Assembly: GCA_013214445.1 (NCBI GenBank)
Contig: JABSPG010000120.1
Location: 1 to 9,944, forward strand
Direction of reading: 5' to 3'
DNA length: 9,944 nt
DNA from: Ekhidna sp.
GTDB lineage: Bacteria; Bacteroidota; Bacteroidia; Cytophagales; Cyclobacteriaceae
This document shows, in pieces, positions 6,729 through 9,944 of the stretch. The translations under genes were made by a program, and so were the position numbers. The notes under the pieces are model-generated. The model was not told where the DNA came from and did no database searches. It saw only the letters and a list, made by a program, of their open reading frames with translations. Position 1 is the stretch's first letter; the number at the start of each line of letters is the position of its first letter.

Positions 6729-7240
6729 ACCTTCTACAAGCAAATGATATTAGGTATTACAGCAGAGATAGCAGCACCACAAGTACTTCTCGAATCAGTA
6801 CCCCAGAAGTTGAACTTTATACCGCATCCTCAAGCATTACTCCTGAGGTGGATTTTTTTGATGGGGATACAGTAAACTTAAATCTTTTAGTAAATGCCCT
6901 AGCAATAGAAGTAGTTTTGAATAATCCCTCATTAGATTCAGTGACTATTGATTTTGGAACTCTGTTGGGATTTGAGCAAAGTCCTTATTGGATTTCTACA
7001 AAAGCACTAGATTCTACTTTGAATATTTATGCTAGATCGTTTTTTAGTCCAGAAGTTGATGTATATGTTAATTCTGATATTGTGTTTTCTGGACAATTGA
7101 CAATCGAAAACGGTGAGATTGGCAGGATAGAAATCAACAATGCTGGTGGGGGCGCTGGCGGAGCAGTAGGAACCGGTGTAAGCGTAAACTTCAGTAATGA
7201 AGAATTTATCAGAGGCGATACCATCAGAGTTGGTGGATAA
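6629..7240 (+). pseudogene. Lipoprotein, 3' part of the interrupted gene
   Basis: This is the continuation of the lipoprotein gene in the other frame, about 203 residues from IFATEDS to the stop at 7238-7240. A TTG at 6650 could be taken as a start, but it has no export signal and no ribosome binding site, so independent translation is unlikely. The region is rich in Ser, Thr, Asp and Val with strand-forming stretches. It contains three PEV motifs (TPEVELY, TPEVDFF, SPEVDVYV) and a glycine-rich tail segment (GGGAGGAVGTG) before the C-terminal FIRGDTIRVGG. The composition suits an extracellular beta-sandwich protein, which is inference. I do not recognise the family. The terminator lies 30 nt downstream. 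If the G run is miscounted, this and the 5' part are a single intact gene, not a pseudogene. Confidence 0.55.
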
Positions 7241-7270
7241 ATACTGGAAGTAAACCATCATGAGTAGAAT

Positions 7271-7303
7271 AAAGAAGCTGTCCACGTCGGACAGCTTCTT
7301 TTT
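7271..7303. terminator. Strong rho-independent terminator between convergent genes
   Basis: A perfect 13-bp inverted repeat (AAAGAAGCTGTCC at 7271-7283 and its complement at 7289-7301) flanks the 5-nt loop ACGTC, and a T run follows on the plus strand. It ends the interrupted lipoprotein gene. Because the S41 peptidase gene on the other strand stops at 7332, and the hairpin is bordered on that strand by CTTTATT, it probably acts in both directions. Confidence 0.85.
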
Positions 7304-7331
7304 GTATTACGCTAATTTTGAATTGCGCTCA

Positions 7332-8711
7332 CTATTTACCCTTGCTTAGGCGATTGAGTAAACCTTCGAGAATCTCATCTTCCTCGTCCAGTAGGTGATC
7401 TTGAATTATCATATCTGGAATAACTCCTTGCTCACTCGTATCACCACTTACCCTAACGATTCTTCCTTTTGAGATGTTGAAAGCAATGCCTGTTTCTGGA
7501 AGTGCCAAAGTAAATATGGATGCAATCAGGGTTGGATATTCTCCTGTCTCTTCTCCTACGATTGTAGCTAATCCATAGTCTTGCATCTGCGCGGCAGTCA
7601 CGGCTGATTGCGAGTAAGAATGTCGATTGATCAAGACATAGACATTACCGCTGTATCTTTTCTTTTTGTCCTGAGGTTCATAATCGTCAAAATCATATGA
7701 ATAGACTTCTCCATTGGGCTTTTGCAGGGCCGTCTGCCAATAGTGACCGGAATAGTCTTCTAGAGACCTAATGTGTTTTTTGAGAGGGGCGCTGCTTTTC
7801 AAAGTAAACGAGGAGTTCCATTTGAAGGGTTTCTTAGCGATGTAGGAGACCAGATAGTCACTGAATGCATCGTCTCCACCTCCATTGTTTCTGAGATCTA
7901 TGATTAGATTTGGTGACTTTAGGTCTTTGATTTCCTGAAAAGCAGAGTCGATGAAATTCCTGTATTGTTCTTTATCGCCACTTAGGTTTCCCGGATTTAG
8001 GTAGGCAGCTTCATCGTAGAATTCGAGGACTCTTTCTCCCTTAACTATTGGAACATAGTTATCCTCAAAATCTTCCCAAACTTTAATGGAAGGCACACGG
8101 AATGTTTCGGTCTTCTCCGAATTACTTTCCTTCACTACAATTTCAAATGTTTTTGATTCTCCAAAAACAATCCAGTAATATCTTGGGAAGCTGAAGTACT
8201 CGAGTTTGGCAAGCTGAAAGTAAGGGCGTTCGGCAGGAATCTGCTTTAGAATTTCTGATAATACTTCTTCGATCGGTGTGCCATTGATGCTTATGATTTT
8301 CTTTCCTTTTTCGAGGGCAGTTTCAGCGGACAAGTTTTTTCTGATCAGTGCTTTACCATTCTCGAAAGCCAGCTCTAATGGGAACAAAGTGCCGCCACCA
8401 TCAGCAAATGATCGGTAGGCATAAACTGGTGGAAGCACTGCAGTATGACCATTTTTGATACTCGTCATCCAGGTTTGAAAAAGATTTGAAGTCTCGAGGT
8501 AGGTAAGGCTGTCGTCAACACTTGCTCGCAACGATTGGAACGCACTATCGAGCTTTGATTTTTCTGTATAATAATATAGGTCGTACTGAGCTTGTTCTAA
8601 GGTGCCTTTTAATGTATCAAAGTCCGATAATACTTGCTGTTTTGAAAACATACTTTGAGTACTTGCTGCTAGCGAAAGGAGTATTAGAATGTAGGAGAGA
8701 AGGAGTTTCAT
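7332..8711 (-). CDS. Secreted S41-family (tricorn-type) serine peptidase
   Basis: A 459-residue C-terminal-processing-peptidase-like protein. I chose the ATG at 8711: it gives a signal peptide (MKLLLSYILILLSLAAS). The frame stays open upstream to 8939, but that extension is basic, lacks an export signal and overlaps the AraC gene. Domains in order: signal (1-18); N-terminal helical domain (about 22-85); NGHT with His89; a small domain with the KKIISINGTPIEEV motif typical of PDZ domains (about 105-205); and the S41 core (about 225-435) with LIIDLRNNGGG (269-279), SYSQSA (nucleophile probably Ser367) and VGEETGE (Glu387/388). The His-Ser-Glu arrangement matches tricorn-type S41 peptidases and not the Ser-Lys dyad of CtpA/Prc. 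Substrate unknown; acts in the periplasm or outside the cell. It lies 55 nt behind the AraC-type regulator gene and is probably co-transcribed with it. Confidence 0.88.
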   Translation of the reverse strand: MKLLLSYILILLSLAASTQSMFSKQQVLSDFDTLKGTLEQAQYDLYYYTEKSKLDSAFQSLRASVDDSLTYLETSNLFQTWMTSIKNGHTAVLPPVYAYRSFADGGGTLFPLELAFENGKALIRKNLSAETALEKGKKIISINGTPIEEVLSEILKQIPAERPYFQLAKLEYFSFPRYYWIVFGESKTFEIVVKESNSEKTETFRVPSIKVWEDFEDNYVPIVKGERVLEFYDEAAYLNPGNLSGDKEQYRNFIDSAFQEIKDLKSPNLIIDLRNNGGGDDAFSDYLVSYIAKKPFKWNSSFTLKSSAPLKKHIRSLEDYSGHYWQTALQKPNGEVYSYDFDDYEPQDKKKRYSGNVYVLINRHSYSQSAVTAAQMQDYGLATIVGEETGEYPTLIASIFTLALPETGIAFNISKGRIVRVSGDTSEQGVIPDMIIQDHLLDEEDEILEGLLNRLSKGK

Positions 8712-8766
8712 GAAGTTTTTTGAAGCAAGTTTAGGGTCTACGAGTGTCCGGTGCGTCCGAATGCTT

Positions 8767-9891
8767 CTAGGCGGACTTCTTTTGGACCATTTTTTGGAAT
8801 GAACTTGGCGTATAACCTGTCGCTTTCTTAAATACTTCATTGAAAGTAGACTTTGATTTGAAACCACTGTCCAAAGCATGCCCAAGTAGAGTGAGTTTGT
8901 GATCCCGGTCTGACTCAATATTTTTCTTGAACGTTTCAATTCTATAGTGATTGATTAGTTCATAAAAGTTTTTAGAAAACCCTTGATTGATTATTGATGA
9001 AAGCTTTTTTGGAGGGATATCTGTAAGCTTCGAGAGTCTCGCCAGATCTAGTTCTGGATCTAGGAAAGGCTTTTCATTCTCTAGAATCGATTTTACTTTC
9101 TTTACTTGAGTGATGTCTATGGACTTTTCCGGTCCATCTTTGTCTATTTTTTGATAGCCCGTTGTTCCGACAACTTTCCGGGTATATCCAAGAAATCCGA
9201 TCCAGCAGGAGACAAGCGCCAAGCCCACGAAAGTGGGGAGGAAATAGTACGATCGGAGCGCTCGATCAAAAAACCATTTATCAAATTCGGTGAGTAAGTT
9301 CCACCCAATCCAATAACCCGCGTATATAATTATTGGAGCTTTCAACCACCCCAAGCTTTTGTCCTTGATTTCTGAATAGTTCTGCTTCAGCCAGTTTTGG
9401 TGCTTGATCAATATGCTAAGGGCAAGAATGCAGTAGATGCTGACGGATAGAATGCCTAACCACTGCTGAGTTAGGTAGATTTTTGTATATGGATGGTGGG
9501 GTGTTTGATAAAGGCCATCGGCACCCAAACGATAAAAAGCAGTTCGGTAGAAGATAAACTCAAGAACGATAGGAATAAAGTGGATTAGATCTCTTCTTCT
9601 CAGACTGAATTCTTGATCAGTTACCGATTTTGCATAGAAGAAGATTGCTGGCCCCATACCATACAGCATCTCTAATTGTATATATCTAAACAGAGGAAAA
9701 ATATCTAGTGTGATGAATACATTTATGATGGCGATGTTTAGTGCTTGTAGTGCAAAAAAGAATACCAAAAGGGCTAAGAAGGTGTTTGATAGATTTCTAG
9801 GCTTTCTAAATACCAGTAAACCACATAGAATCATAGCTTGAATGGCTAGTATGATTATGATGGTAGAAAGAACTGGATTTGGCGTGCTCAT
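8767..9891 (-). CDS. Membrane-anchored AraC-family transcriptional regulator
   Basis: A 374-residue protein with an N-terminal membrane half and a C-terminal AraC-type DNA-binding domain, an architecture common in Bacteroidota. About seven hydrophobic segments can be seen (roughly 8-28, 36-60, 72-90, 102-120, 143-163, 184-202, 214-236). After a charged linker the double helix-turn-helix domain spans about 263-370. It includes LDLARLSKLTDIPPKKLSSI (first helix-turn-helix) and HALDSGFKSKSTFNEVFKKATGYTPSSF, the AraC signature with the conserved GF, F and GxxP positions. The membrane part probably senses a signal and the cytoplasmic part binds DNA; the ligand is unknown. The S41 peptidase gene 55 nt downstream is the obvious candidate for co-expression. 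The start is ATG at 9891; only 53 nt of upstream sequence is visible and no clear promoter was recognised there. Confidence 0.92.
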   Translation of the reverse strand: MSTPNPVLSTIIIILAIQAMILCGLLVFRKPRNLSNTFLALLVFFFALQALNIAIINVFITLDIFPLFRYIQLEMLYGMGPAIFFYAKSVTDQEFSLRRRDLIHFIPIVLEFIFYRTAFYRLGADGLYQTPHHPYTKIYLTQQWLGILSVSIYCILALSILIKHQNWLKQNYSEIKDKSLGWLKAPIIIYAGYWIGWNLLTEFDKWFFDRALRSYYFLPTFVGLALVSCWIGFLGYTRKVVGTTGYQKIDKDGPEKSIDITQVKKVKSILENEKPFLDPELDLARLSKLTDIPPKKLSSIINQGFSKNFYELINHYRIETFKKNIESDRDHKLTLLGHALDSGFKSKSTFNEVFKKATGYTPSSFQKMVQKKSA

Positions 9892-9944
9892 TAAAATCCA
9901 ATAATGGAGACTAAAAAGAAAAACCCCAACGATTTGAATGAGCA

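Noticed and set aside
7007..7285. Minus-strand open frames opposite the lipoprotein 3' part
   Set aside because: Low-complexity mirror of the glycine-rich tail; one runs through the terminator hairpin.
8712..8939. N-terminal extension of the S41 peptidase frame to 8939
   Set aside because: It overlaps the AraC DNA-binding domain in another frame, is strongly basic, and would bury a good signal peptide that starts at 8711.
8522..9297. Plus-strand open frames at 8522-8713 and 9106-9297
   Set aside because: Antisense to the peptidase and AraC genes, without start context or recognisable sequence.

Overview
The window looks like chromosomal DNA of a Bacteroidota bacterium, probably a marine or environmental member of the Cytophagales/Flavobacteriia. 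This rests on an AT-rich composition, A-rich translation leaders without strong Shine-Dalgarno sequences, a Bacteroidota-type promoter (TTTG-N17-TACTTTTG), a membrane-anchored AraC-type regulator, a cytophagal-style peptide deformylase/omega-amidase pair, and many exported proteins with Bacteroidota-like signal peptides. The genus assignment is inference.

Layout. At the left edge (1-1058, + strand) is the 3' end of a peptide deformylase gene followed at 17 nt by a nitrilase-superfamily omega-amidase. A small secreted protein of unknown function (1126-1650, +) comes next and collides tail to tail with a four-gene operon on the minus strand. That operon (6011 down to 1647) is the most interesting part. 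It encodes a lipoprotein with a long acidic linker, a small secreted protein, a 278-residue secreted protein and an 804-residue secreted leucine-rich-repeat (LRR) protein. Each junction is a 4-nt stop/start overlap, the last one using a TTG start. All four products carry export signals. The second protein and the N-terminus of the LRR protein appear to share a domain, and the LRR part is built as three successive modules, each opening with a WW...W cap.

A 246-nt divergent intergenic region carries a clear promoter for the next plus-strand gene (6258-7240). This encodes a lipoprotein that is interrupted by a -1 frame disruption exactly at a run of eight G. It may be a sequencing error, a decayed gene or a phase-variable surface protein. 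A strong hairpin terminator (7271-7303) sits between this gene and the convergent S41 peptidase gene.

Right edge (minus strand): a membrane-anchored AraC-family regulator (9891-8767) followed after 55 nt by a secreted, tricorn-type S41 serine peptidase (8711-7332), probably co-transcribed. No RNA genes, CRISPR arrays, insertion sequences or attachment sites were seen.
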